Position numbers and translations under genes: made by a program. The notes under the pieces are model-generated. The model was not told the DNA's origin and did no database searches. It was given only the letters and a program-made list of their open reading frames with translations. Shown here piece after piece: positions 12,681 through 20,839 of a stretch of DNA of 34,091 nt; the first letter of the stretch is position 1, and every line of letters begins with the position of its first letter. Source of the DNA: a virus; the IMG/VR virus record IMGVR_UViG_3300010885_027546, positions 1 through 34,091 of that record. One strand, 5' to 3'.

Positions 12681-14306
12681 ATGCTCGTCTACCCAAGTAA
12701 AAAAGCGCTGGTCGTCAGACCCCGCAACCCGCTGCAGCTGCTCACCCTGATACCCACAGCCAAGCCGCTGATGGTTGGCGGTAAAGAGTACGTTGTGATG
12801 CCGCACCGGCTGGATGAAGTGCGCGTACTGAAGAACCTTGGTATGCAGCCGCCCTCACCCATCCGCTACCACTACAACTGGTCGGGGAGTTACGTCCCCT
12901 TCAAGGCGCAGATGGAAACCGCAGAGTTCCTAACCCTGCACCCACGGGCTTACCTGCTGTCCGAAATGGGCACCGGCAAAACCATGTCGGTTCTCTGGGC
13001 CTACGACTACCTGCGCTCACTCGGTCAGGTGCACAAGATGCTGGTGGTGTGTCCGCTGTCCACCATGGAGCGCACCTGGGCCGACGAGGTGTTCCGGCAC
13101 TTCCCGCACCTAGACTACAAGGTTCTGTACGGTGACCGCAAGCGGCGTAGCAAGCTGCTGGCGCATGACGCTGATGTGTACATCATCAACCACGACGGTC
13201 TGGACATCATTGCCGACGAGTTGGCCAAGCGCGATGACATTGACATCATCATTCCGGACGAGATCGGCCAAGCCGCGCGCAACGCCAGTACCGACCGCTG
13301 GAAGACACTCAACAACGTGGTCAACAAGCAGTTCAACGGCACCCGTTGGTGCTGGGGCGCAACCGGTACACCCACGCCAAACTCGCCGACCGACGCATGG
13401 GCGCAGTGCCGCTTGGTCACACCATCCACAGTACCGCTGTACTACGGCAGGTTCAAAGACTTGGTGATGAAGCAGGTCAACAACTTCCTGTGGGTGGCCC
13501 GGCCCAACGCGATGGAAAAAGTCTATGAGGTGATGCAGCCCAGCATCCGGTTCAGCCGAGCCGAGTGCACCGACTTGCCGCCCTGCATATTCCAAACCCG
13601 CCACGTCGACCTGACCGCCGAGCAGAGCAAAGCCTACAAAGACATGCTGACCAAGCTGAAGTTTCAAGCCGCCAATGGCGAGGTGCTGGCGGTCAACGAG
13701 GCCGTGAAGGCGTCCAAGCTGGTGCAGATTGCCTGCGGCGCAGCCTATGACGTCGACGGCGGCACGGTCGAGCTAGATGCCTCATCCAGGCTGGAGGTCG
13801 TCAAAGAGATCGTGGACGAGGCAGAGGGCAAGGTCATCGTGTTCGTGCCCTTCGTGTCCGCCATCAACAAGGTGTACGACTCTTTGGTAGAGCACCTCGA
13901 AGGCCGAGCCAACGCGGCAGCGCTGCAGCTGCACGGCAAAAAGTCAGACAAAGTAGAGAAGATCTTCGGGGCGGTGTCCAAGACAGAGCGTGACCGTATA
14001 TTCGGCGCGTTCCAGCAAGACCCTACCCTGCGGGTCATCGTCGCCCAGCCCGCTGCCATGAGCCACGGCCTGACGCTGACCGAGGCAAACACCATCATTT
14101 GGTACGCGCCGATCTTCAGCAACGACACCTACGACCAAGCCTGTGCCCGTATTACCCGCCCTGGGCAGACCAAAGCCCAGCTCATTGTCAACATAGAAGG
14201 AAGTCCTATTGAACAAAAAACTTATGAGCGATTGAAAAACAAACAAAAGATGCAAGGTATCTTGCTGTCGATGGTAGAAGATGATAGGATTGTTGCTTAC
14301 TCGTAA
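12681..14306 (+). CDS. SNF2-family (SF2) DNA helicase/translocase
   Basis: The 541-residue phage helicase has both RecA-like lobes. Motif I EMGTGKT is about residue 95, motif Ia is VVCPLSTMERTW, and motif II has PDEIGQ. GATGTPTPNSP is motif III, and lobe two has VFVPF, QPAAMSHGLTLTEANTIIWY (motif V) and RITRPGQTK (motif VI with the arginine finger). The wording of the last motifs is typical of SNF2-type proteins. It probably remodels or unwinds DNA in phage replication or recombination. Its stop codon lies in one copy of a 20-base direct repeat. Confidence 0.93.
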   Translation: MLVYPSKKALVVRPRNPLQLLTLIPTAKPLMVGGKEYVVMPHRLDEVRVLKNLGMQPPSPIRYHYNWSGSYVPFKAQMETAEFLTLHPRAYLLSEMGTGKTMSVLWAYDYLRSLGQVHKMLVVCPLSTMERTWADEVFRHFPHLDYKVLYGDRKRRSKLLAHDADVYIINHDGLDIIADELAKRDDIDIIIPDEIGQAARNASTDRWKTLNNVVNKQFNGTRWCWGATGTPTPNSPTDAWAQCRLVTPSTVPLYYGRFKDLVMKQVNNFLWVARPNAMEKVYEVMQPSIRFSRAECTDLPPCIFQTRHVDLTAEQSKAYKDMLTKLKFQAANGEVLAVNEAVKASKLVQIACGAAYDVDGGTVELDASSRLEVVKEIVDEAEGKVIVFVPFVSAINKVYDSLVEHLEGRANAAALQLHGKKSDKVEKIFGAVSKTERDRIFGAFQQDPTLRVIVAQPAAMSHGLTLTEANTIIWYAPIFSNDTYDQACARITRPGQTKAQLIVNIEGSPIEQKTYERLKNKQKMQGILLSMVEDDRIVAYS

Positions 14307-14313
14307 CCAAAAC
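14293..14313 (+). repeat. Direct repeat, left copy, with inverted motif
   Basis: The sequence TTGCTTACTCGTAA followed by CCAAAA is nearly identical to a second copy 206 bases downstream. It contains GCTTAC-TC-GTAACC, a member of the recurring inverted motif. It includes the helicase stop codon and lies 17 bases before the AlpA-like start. Confidence 0.6.
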
Positions 14314-14330
14314 GCTTCGGCGCAATCAAA

Positions 14331-14600
14331 ATGAACCTTCTAAACGTCAAACAAGTGGCAACTAAACTCAGCTGTTCTATCAGCTATGTTTGGAAATTGC
14401 CTAAAAGCGACCACACGTTCCCGAAGGCAATCAACATCGGTACGGTGGATGGAAAAACGCGGGCTACCCGCTGGGCAGATCAAGAGATCACCGATTGGTT
14501 GCTTACTCGTAAACAAAATACAACTGAGGTACTTAACAATGAAGATGGACGACCTGGTAAAGACCTACATAAAGCTGCGGGAGAAGAAGTCCCAGCTTAA
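14331..14600 (+). CDS. AlpA-like helix-turn-helix regulator
   Basis: Residues 4-60 match the AlpA/MerR-type excisionase-like domain: NVKQVATKLSCSISYVWKL forms the helix-turn-helix, then FPKAINIG, TRWADQEI and DWLLTRKQ. Such 60-70 residue proteins act as phage transcription regulators or recombination directionality factors. Here the frame runs about 30 residues longer than the family and overlaps the next gene by 62 bases, which is unusual; the tail may have been gained by recombination. The ribosome site is weak. It is bracketed by two near-identical motif-bearing repeats, probably its own operators. Confidence 0.75.
   Translation: MNLLNVKQVATKLSCSISYVWKLPKSDHTFPKAINIGTVDGKTRATRWADQEITDWLLTRKQNTTEVLNNEDGRPGKDLHKAAGEEVPA
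14499..14519 (+). repeat. Direct repeat, right copy, with inverted motif
   Basis: TTGCTTACTCGTAAACAAAA differs from the left copy at one position. It contains GCTTAC-TC-GTAAAC and is 24 bases from the next start codon, inside the end of the AlpA-like frame. Confidence 0.6.
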
Positions 14601-14925
14601 AGCTGAGTTCGACGCCAACACCGCCAGATACGACGAGCTGCAGGACAAGATCGAAGCCCTGCTGCTGCACAGATTCGGAGAGCTTGGAATTGACTCAGTC
14701 AGGACAGAAAAAGGGACGGCTTACTCAAGTGTTCGCTCCTCAGTTTCTATCGCTGACTGGGATTCTTTCCGAGCCTTCTGCGAAGCGCAAGAGGACCCAT
14801 TTACGTTCATCGACCGCAAAGCAAGCAAAACTGCCATCGAGCAGTACAAGAGTGCGAATGACGACCAACTGCCCCCCGGCTTAAACTGGTCTTCTACTCG
14901 CGTTGTCAATTTTAGACGTTCATAA
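14539..14925 (+). CDS. Coiled-coil hypothetical phage protein
   Basis: In this 128-residue protein, residues 1-45 form a charged coiled coil and the rest is a compact domain ending in RVVNFRRS. TGAGGT precedes the ATG; longer in-frame starts overlap the AlpA-like gene and are less likely. It lies next to the putative ssDNA-binding protein, and genes of this type often accompany phage replication proteins. Function unknown. Confidence 0.75.
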   Translation: MKMDDLVKTYIKLREKKSQLKAEFDANTARYDELQDKIEALLLHRFGELGIDSVRTEKGTAYSSVRSSVSIADWDSFRAFCEAQEDPFTFIDRKASKTAIEQYKSANDDQLPPGLNWSSTRVVNFRRS

Positions 14926-14950
14926 TCAATTAAATTAATAGGTGCTACAC

Positions 14951-15931
14951 ATGAGTACAAATATCGTTCCCTTTGATTCGGGCAAAGTCCCGGCTTCTAT
15001 ATTCGCCATTTTTGGTGACCCTTCTACCAACGACATCGTTGGCAACCGTGGCGGTGGTGGTGGCTTTCCGGTCGTCAGCATCAAGGGCAAGGTGTTTCAC
15101 ATCACCCGTGGTGGCGAGAAGACCTTGATTACCAAGCCCGGCGAAGATGACCCTGCGGCGTCCATCGAGGTGGTGCTGGTTCGCGCCAACCCATCTAACT
15201 CCAAGGTGTATTACGCCAACGGGTACCAAGAAGGCAGCGACGCCAAACCTGCGTGCTACTCCAACAGCGGGGTCAAGCCAGAAGCCGACGCCCAAGAGCC
15301 ACAAGCCAAGACCTGCGCAACCTGCCAGCACAACGTCTGGGGCTCCCGCATCACCGAGAGCGGCAAGAAGGGTAAAGCCTGCACCGACTCCTGCCGCATT
15401 GCCGTGGCAACCGTGGACACACCGAACGACCCGATGCTGATACGCGTCCCTGCAGCCTCACTGAAGGCCCTCACCGAGTACGGCAAAATCGTTGCCGCTC
15501 GTGGCGTTAAACCAGAAGCCTGCATCACACGCATTGGCTTTGACTACTCGGTGGCTCACCCCGCCCTGACATTCAAGCCAGTGGGCCTGATCGGTGACGC
15601 GGACACGCTTCAGGAAATCAAGGATGTGCGTGATGGTGATCTGGTAGCCCAGATTGTGGGTATCGCTGCCACCCCGGCTGCAGACGTTCCCGTCGAGGAC
15701 AACGCCGAGGCAGCAGCGCCCGCGCCCACCAAAGCCGTGACCGCGCCAAAACCCGCAGCACCCAAGCCAGCAGTACCTACAACTGCTGCAGTCGAAAAGG
15801 CCGTAGCCGCAGCAGCAACAACCAAGAGGGTCAGCGTAGCAGTCGAGGCTCCCGCTGCTGCTGCAAACGACAAATCAGGTCTGGAAGCCGAAATCGGTAA
15901 CCTGATAGACGGCATGGACTTCGACAACTAA
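14951..15931 (+). CDS. Probable phage single-stranded DNA-binding protein with zinc ribbon
   Basis: The 326-residue protein has an N-terminal beta-rich region (Gly-rich loop at about 32-38) and a zinc-binding stretch at about 115-145 with CATC and two further cysteines (CTDSC). A beta domain follows, then an Ala/Pro-rich flexible linker (about 225-300) and an acidic tail ending GMDFDN. A flexible linker plus acidic tail is the hallmark of phage and bacterial SSBs. Family identity is from pattern and context between helicase and primase, not a search. The start is at the ATG after ATAGGTG. Confidence 0.7.
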   Translation: MSTNIVPFDSGKVPASIFAIFGDPSTNDIVGNRGGGGGFPVVSIKGKVFHITRGGEKTLITKPGEDDPAASIEVVLVRANPSNSKVYYANGYQEGSDAKPACYSNSGVKPEADAQEPQAKTCATCQHNVWGSRITESGKKGKACTDSCRIAVATVDTPNDPMLIRVPAASLKALTEYGKIVAARGVKPEACITRIGFDYSVAHPALTFKPVGLIGDADTLQEIKDVRDGDLVAQIVGIAATPAADVPVEDNAEAAAPAPTKAVTAPKPAAPKPAVPTTAAVEKAVAAAATTKRVSVAVEAPAAAANDKSGLEAEIGNLIDGMDFDN

Positions 15932-15936
15932 GACCC

Positions 15937-15965
15937 CCGGCCCGGTCGGGGCAACCCGACGCCGG
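15937..15965 (+). terminator. GC-rich hairpin after the SSB-like gene
   Basis: CCGGC and GTCGGG pair with CCCGAC and GCCGG around a GCAA loop, with a three-base bulge. No T-tract follows, so it may be a transcript-end stabiliser or attenuator and not a Rho-independent terminator. Confidence 0.45.
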
Positions 15966-15989
15966 ACCCGTAACCGGCACAATTTTATT

Positions 15990-16003
15990 GTTTACACGTA
16001 AAC
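15990..16003 (+). promoter_or_regulatory. Perfect inverted operator-like motif
   Basis: GTTTAC-AC-GTAAAC is a perfect six-base inverted repeat and the clearest copy of the recurring motif. It lies 16 bases before the GTG start of the primase-helicase and leaves room only for the GGGGGA ribosome site, so a bound protein would block or position transcription right at the gene. Confidence 0.55.
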
Positions 16004-16019
16004 ATTGTCGGGGGACTCT

Positions 16020-19000
16020 GTGATTCTTAATTTTTATAAAAGCGTACTCCCCGCAATGGGCGTACGCATACTAGCCATCTTCAAAAGCGGGATGAAGAAC
16101 CCGCCCACGCATCAATTTTTTGAAACCGACGACGAGCTGCTGGACGCTGCCCAGACCTATGACGGATTGGGTAAAAACGTCTACCACGCTTGCGCGGCCT
16201 ACCATCAACCCACCAACAGAAGGGGTGACAATGTACAAGCGATTAAATCTCTCTGGTTAGACCTCGACGTTGGTGAAGGCAAACCATACGCTACCCAGAA
16301 AGAAGCTGCCCAACACTTTGAGCAGTTCAGGGTTGCCCTCGGACTACCGCTCACCCACGTTGTCTCATCTGGCAATGGGGTGCATGAGTACCTGCCCTTC
16401 ACCCAGCCCATCCCGCCAGCAAAGTGGTACCGCATCGCATCGCTGTTTGCACAGTGCCTTGACCACTTCGGTGTCAAGCATGACCCGTCCAGGACCGAAG
16501 ACAAGGCATCTATCCTGCGCATACCGGGTACGCATAACTACAAGACAGACCCCGCCAAGAACGTGACTCTCAAGCGTACGGGTGAGGAAGTCCCGGTCGC
16601 CGACCTGTGGGCAAAGTTGAAGGCTTACGCAGATGCCAACGGGATTTTCTTTGAAGCCAAGCCGCCGAAGGGCAAGCTCCTTGAGACCAACGACCTCATC
16701 GGCAATCGTCTGAACTACCCACCCTCCGTAGGTGAAGTGGTGGCAGAAAACTGCGAAGTGCTGCGTGATGTTGCAGAGTCCGGCGGGCACTGCAGCTACA
16801 ACACATGGTGGAAAGCCATGGGCGTTGCCAAGCACACCACCCGGCCGGAAGCCGTCGCAGTGTTCTGGACCCGCAACCGCGAAGGCACAGAGCACGACAA
16901 GTTCGACGCCATCAAGGCCATCAACGAGTGGGGCGCGGGTCCCACCACCTGTGTCAAGTTTGCAGAGGACGCAGAAGCCGCAGAGAAGTGTGGCGACTGC
17001 AGGTTCAGCGGCAAGATCACATCGCCTATTCAGCTGGGCACACCAGAGGAGGTGGAGGTCACGACCCTCGGCGAAGTGAAAAAAGCACAAGAGCCGCCCG
17101 GAGAATGGACGTTCGGTGCGCCGTGGATTCTGGCGCGCATTGCCGTCGAGACGCGTATCAGTGTGACGAAGGGTGAGGGAATACGCAAGATGACCCGCAG
17201 GGTCAAGCAGCCCGAAGGCCACTACAAGGACGAGCCTTTTTGCGACAGGTACTGGCAGGTCATGCGCCGCGTCCGTACCGCCGACAACATCTGGCAGCTG
17301 GAGATTGCCTACGAGCAGTACCCCAACAAGCCACCCAAGACTTTTTTGTTTGACAGCGCGGACGTCATGTCCGCAGACAAGTTACGCGCAGCCTTTTCAG
17401 CCCGAGAACTGCACATTTACGGAGGCAAAGCAGCTATGGAAAAAACACAACACCTCACACGGTATCTGCAAAGCCTGCAGTACACCCACCAACAAGAGAC
17501 CCTCACCTACCCCACCATGGGCTGGGCCACAGAGAACAACAGCATGAAGGGCGAGCTGACCGGCGAGTTCATTCTGGGCGACATGGTGTACCGCCCCAAG
17601 GAGGAGCCCAAAAAGGTTTTGTTGGCCGACACCGTAGACGTCACGCTGCGGGGCGACTTCACCACCAAAGGCACCATCGATGAATGGGTTGCGCTCGTTG
17701 ACCGCATCTACAACCGCCCCGGTGTGGAGCTATACCAGCTCACCGTCATGAACGCGTTTGCCTCACCACTGGTCAGGCTGATGGGTGGCGAGGGTAACTG
17801 GCACGGCATTCCGTTGGCGCTGGGTGGCCAGAGCGGTGCCGCCAAAACATCTACTGCACTGGTGGGCCTGTCGGTTTATGCACCACCTTCTGTGCTGGCT
17901 TTCAATGCGGGCGAGAAGCAGGGCGACACCATCAACGCACTCAGCATCAAGCTGGGGTCCCTGCGCAACCTGCCCTACCTGCTGGACGAGACAACCAACT
18001 CATCGGCAGACCGTATCTCGGAACTCATGTTCATGACCGCCAACGGTAAGTCCAAAGACCGCATGGGCACCAACGGAAAAATGATACCCAACCCCTACCG
18101 CTGGGACTGCTGCGGGTACATGACATCCAACGACTCGCAGCATGAGGTGATGTCCAACCTGAAGAACTCCAACACGGCTGACGCGGGCAAGCTGCGGGTG
18201 TTCGAGACCTCCTTCAAGAAGGGCGCGCTGGAAAAACTGTTCAAGGACGTCGACCGCACTGTTGTCGAGGATGACCTGCTCAAGAAGCAGTACGGCACCG
18301 TCGGGCGCAAGTGGATTCAGTTCTTGGTGAACAACAGGTTCAGGATTGAGAAGATGCTTGAGCAGCGCCGGGCAGAGTACAAGATCAGCACCGACGACAC
18401 ATCAGAAATCCGCTTCTACAAAGACCTGCTGGTCACTATCGCTGTAGCCTCTGAACTGGCGTATGCCAACGGGTTCATTCGCTGGGATGTGAAGAAGATG
18501 ATTAAGTGGGCCGAGGGGCAGCTCATCACCCTGAACCAAGGCGTGCAAGAAAAAGACTGGGACGGCAACATCAGCGACTTCATCGCCAGCCTGTACGGAC
18601 GCACCATCGTTACGCAGCACATGAAGCTCGGCCCCGGCAAGCGCACCAGCAGCCCAGAAATCCCCATGGACGATTTGCGTCACGCGGCGGTGGCACGCAA
18701 GGCCATCGTTGACCGGCGCTTTGTGGTGGTGGCAAGTTATCTACGGGACTGGGCACACAACGCCCGGATACAGCCCAGCACCATGCTGGCAGAGATGGTC
18801 AATCGCGGCTTCATGCTCGGCGTGGCCGGAGAAAAAGTACAGACCCGCCTCATCAACATCGGCAGCGCGACGTCAGTACCCCGCTCACAAGCACCCTGCT
18901 ACGAGCTGGACTACGCCAAGGTGATGGAGTTTGACTCGGACGGCTCGATTGATATGAGCAATGTGGTACTGATGCCGGTGGCTACCAGTTTGGTCACTGC

Positions 19001-19067
19001 CGGGGCGGCAGAAGTTGGTGAAGCCACTGTCAGTGCAGAAAGTAATGTTTTACAAGGACCCTTATGA
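16020..19067 (+). CDS. Primase-helicase (AEP primase plus SF3/DUF927-like helicase)
   Basis: I start at GTG, nine bases after GGGGGA; a TTG five codons upstream is in frame but has no ribosome site. The N-terminal archaeo-eukaryotic primase has WLDLDVG (D81, D83), SSGNGVHEYLP and RIPGTHNYK. A PriCT-like linker with the zinc-type CxxC (KCGDC) lies at about 245-325. The helicase part has Walker A GGQSGAAKTS (K609), Walker B LLDE (656-657) and a sensor-like YMTSND. The 1015-residue length fits two-domain phage and plasmid primases. It should prime and unwind for the polymerase at 6573. Confidence 0.92.
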   Translation: MILNFYKSVLPAMGVRILAIFKSGMKNPPTHQFFETDDELLDAAQTYDGLGKNVYHACAAYHQPTNRRGDNVQAIKSLWLDLDVGEGKPYATQKEAAQHFEQFRVALGLPLTHVVSSGNGVHEYLPFTQPIPPAKWYRIASLFAQCLDHFGVKHDPSRTEDKASILRIPGTHNYKTDPAKNVTLKRTGEEVPVADLWAKLKAYADANGIFFEAKPPKGKLLETNDLIGNRLNYPPSVGEVVAENCEVLRDVAESGGHCSYNTWWKAMGVAKHTTRPEAVAVFWTRNREGTEHDKFDAIKAINEWGAGPTTCVKFAEDAEAAEKCGDCRFSGKITSPIQLGTPEEVEVTTLGEVKKAQEPPGEWTFGAPWILARIAVETRISVTKGEGIRKMTRRVKQPEGHYKDEPFCDRYWQVMRRVRTADNIWQLEIAYEQYPNKPPKTFLFDSADVMSADKLRAAFSARELHIYGGKAAMEKTQHLTRYLQSLQYTHQQETLTYPTMGWATENNSMKGELTGEFILGDMVYRPKEEPKKVLLADTVDVTLRGDFTTKGTIDEWVALVDRIYNRPGVELYQLTVMNAFASPLVRLMGGEGNWHGIPLALGGQSGAAKTSTALVGLSVYAPPSVLAFNAGEKQGDTINALSIKLGSLRNLPYLLDETTNSSADRISELMFMTANGKSKDRMGTNGKMIPNPYRWDCCGYMTSNDSQHEVMSNLKNSNTADAGKLRVFETSFKKGALEKLFKDVDRTVVEDDLLKKQYGTVGRKWIQFLVNNRFRIEKMLEQRRAEYKISTDDTSEIRFYKDLLVTIAVASELAYANGFIRWDVKKMIKWAEGQLITLNQGVQEKDWDGNISDFIASLYGRTIVTQHMKLGPGKRTSSPEIPMDDLRHAAVARKAIVDRRFVVVASYLRDWAHNARIQPSTMLAEMVNRGFMLGVAGEKVQTRLINIGSATSVPRSQAPCYELDYAKVMEFDSDGSIDMSNVVLMPVATSLVTAGAAEVGEATVSAESNVLQGPL

Positions 19068-19339
19068 ACACCGCTTTTTTACTCATGGCGCAGTACAACG
19101 CCATCGCCGTGATACCGGTGGCATCCGTTGTCAAAGACTACTTTCCGCACCTGACAACTGAAAATTTCCTACGCAAAGTTGCCATTGGCGACATCAATAT
19201 TCCTTTGGTGCGAATTGAGCCAAAGTCACAGAAAGGCGCACGTGGCGTTCACTTAACAGACCTGGCCCAGTACCTGGATGACCGCCGCGCGGCTGGTGTG
19301 AAAGAGGCCAAGCAAATGGCCTCAATAGCAGTTGTTTAA
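19064..19339 (+). CDS. PrtN-family (pyocin activator-like) DNA-binding protein
   Basis: The 91-residue protein matches PrtN family members along its length: MNTAFLLMAQY, a PVASVVKDYFPHLTTENFLRKV helix-turn-helix and a PLVRIE...KGVHLTDLAQYLDDRR end. In Pseudomonas aeruginosa PrtN activates pyocin genes. Here the gene overlaps the primase-helicase as ATGA and sits directly before the att-like region and integrase, where phages usually carry the excisionase. It may serve as directionality factor, activator of int, or both. Confidence 0.88.
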   Translation: MNTAFLLMAQYNAIAVIPVASVVKDYFPHLTTENFLRKVAIGDINIPLVRIEPKSQKGARGVHLTDLAQYLDDRRAAGVKEAKQMASIAVV

Positions 19340-19348
19340 GTGCTGTAG

Positions 19349-19648
19349 TTGCTACATGGCAAACACAGAGTTGCTACAAACTGAGGCGAAAATAAGGACA
19401 AACATGCTACATAAATCCTACACGGCATAAATCAAACCAGAAATGTATTTGATTTATAAAGATATTTTTCTTGTGTCCGTCCAATCCATCATCGGCGCAA
19501 CCATTATTTTGTGTCCCCTCTGAAAACGGGTTTTCTCCTCTGTAGATGATGCTTTATTGCTTGTTAGATTCACCTTGAATTTCCGTCTTTTTAGTTGATT
19601 TGGTGCTACAAGTGCTACAATCAGTGCTACAAAAACTTCATGTAGCAC
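19349..19648 (+). other. Candidate phage attachment site (attP) with arm-type repeats
   Basis: This 313-base gene-free stretch contains TGCTACA six times in one direction (19350, 19372, 19405, 19604, 19613, 19625) and once inverted just before the integrase start. The left copies are spaced 22 and 33 bases apart, so they face the same side of the helix. Between the two groups lies an AT-rich inverted repeat that could be the core. Three arm sites, a core, three arm sites and then int is the classical layout of a tyrosine recombinase attP. The exact crossover cannot be told without attL/attR. Confidence 0.6.
19427..19457 (+). repeat. Perfect 10-base inverted repeat, possible att core
   Basis: ATAAATCAAA and TTTGATTTAT flank 11 bases. 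Inverted core-binding sites around a short overlap are typical for tyrosine recombinases. It could also be a weak terminator because a T-run follows shortly after, but the stem is all AT except one pair. Confidence 0.5.
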
Positions 19649-19652
19649 TCAA

Positions 19653-20723
19653 ATGGGCTCAATTGTCTCACGCAAGCGAAAAGATGGCACCGTCGGCCAC
19701 ACCGCCCAGATCCGTTTGAAAGAAGGCGGCAAAGTCATCTTCACCGAGACGCAGACCTTCGAGAAAAAGACAGTGGCGCAGAACTGGCTGAAAAAACGAG
19801 AGGTCGAACTGGCCGTGCCAGGGGCGTTGGACAAACCCCGAGACCCACCGCTCAGTGAAGTGATCGACCAGTACAACAACGACAAGCTGCGTGCACATGG
19901 TAAGACCAAAACGCAGGTACTACGCACCATCCAGGCCGCTGACATTGGTGGTATGAAATGCTCTGAAATCACCAGCCAGACCGTGGTGAAGTTTGCCCAG
20001 AGCATTGACGCCGAGCCATCTACGCGCGGCAATTACATAAGTCACTTAGCCAGTATCTTTGTCGTGGCTCGTCCGGCTTGGGGCTACCCGCTCGATAAAC
20101 AAGCGATGGAAGATGCCAAAGTGGTGCTCAACAAAATGGGCGTGATCGGCAAGTCTAGAGAGCGCTCGCGCCGCCCCACGCTTGATGAGCTTGACCGGCT
20201 GCTGCGCTACTACACAACAGCAGAGCGCAAACGCTCTAACGCCATCCCCATGACGGCAATCATCCTGTTTGCTATTTTTAGCACGCGGCGGCAGGAAGAA
20301 ATTACGCGCATGGTTCGCAAAGACCTTGACAGGGCAAACCTAGAAATTATTGTGCGCGACATGAAAAACCCAGGCGAAAAAATCGGCAACGACGTGACGA
20401 CCAGCCTGACGCCTGAAGCCCTACAGCTGATTGACCTGCAACCAGTTACCAAGGGCCAGTTATGGCCTTTTAATGCCGACTCTATCAGCACCTCATTTAC
20501 CCGTGCCTGCAAATTCTTGGGGATTGAAAACCTGCATTTTCACGACCTGCGGCACGACGGCATCAGCCGGTTGTTTGAAATGGGCTGGAGTATTCCGCGC
20601 GTGGCCACCGTATCAGGACACCGATCATGGTCAAGCCTCAAGCGCTACACCCACATGCGCCAGACCGGCGACAAATACAAAGACTGGCCTTGGCTAACAA
20701 AGGTGATGGGCTCGCCAGTCTAA
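19653..20723 (+). CDS. Tyrosine recombinase (phage integrase)
   Basis: The 356-residue integrase has an N-terminal DNA-binding strand region (about 1-60), a SAM-like core-binding domain (about 65-150) and a catalytic domain. Catalytic residues visible are the first Arg in STRRQEE (R213), HDLR (H297, R300), GH (H323) and the nucleophile Tyr in KRYTHM (Y332). No ribosome site is evident; an inverted TGTAGCAC element lies 5-12 bases before the ATG, so integrase binding there could repress its own translation or transcription. It is the last plus-strand gene before the convergent virion block. Confidence 0.95.
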   Translation: MGSIVSRKRKDGTVGHTAQIRLKEGGKVIFTETQTFEKKTVAQNWLKKREVELAVPGALDKPRDPPLSEVIDQYNNDKLRAHGKTKTQVLRTIQAADIGGMKCSEITSQTVVKFAQSIDAEPSTRGNYISHLASIFVVARPAWGYPLDKQAMEDAKVVLNKMGVIGKSRERSRRPTLDELDRLLRYYTTAERKRSNAIPMTAIILFAIFSTRRQEEITRMVRKDLDRANLEIIVRDMKNPGEKIGNDVTTSLTPEALQLIDLQPVTKGQLWPFNADSISTSFTRACKFLGIENLHFHDLRHDGISRLFEMGWSIPRVATVSGHRSWSSLKRYTHMRQTGDKYKDWPWLTKVMGSPV

Positions 20724-20754
20724 GGGGCACTGTATCTGCTCCAGCGTGCAAGCG

Positions 20755-20781
20755 AAAAAAAGCCCCCCGTGAGGGAGGCTT
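20755..20781 (-). terminator. Rho-independent terminator for the leftward virion operon
   Basis: Read on the minus strand, AGCCTCCC-TCAC-GGGGGGCT is followed by seven Ts. It is 59 bases past the stop of the giant gene. On the plus strand no T-tract follows, so it mainly ends minus-strand transcripts. Confidence 0.85.
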
Positions 20782-20817
20782 GAACCACAGTATTTGGCAA
20801 CAGCGTGGAGGTTAGGT

Positions 20818-20831
20818 ACTTACAGGTAAGC
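20818..20831. promoter_or_regulatory. Inverted motif copy between convergent genes
   Basis: ACTTAC-AG-GTAAGC matches the recurring motif with one arm mismatch. It lies between the terminator and the stop of the giant gene, where no promoter is expected, so its role is unclear. Confidence 0.3.
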
Positions 20832-20839
20832 ATTGTATA

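Noticed and set aside
16365-17222. 285-codon minus-strand frame opposite the primase-helicase
   Set aside because: It is antisense to clear catalytic motifs of the primase, has no recognisable domain, and reads like a complement of biased codons.
19454-19648. 64-codon minus-strand frame in the att region
   Set aside because: It spans the repeat sites, has no ribosome site and no family resemblance.
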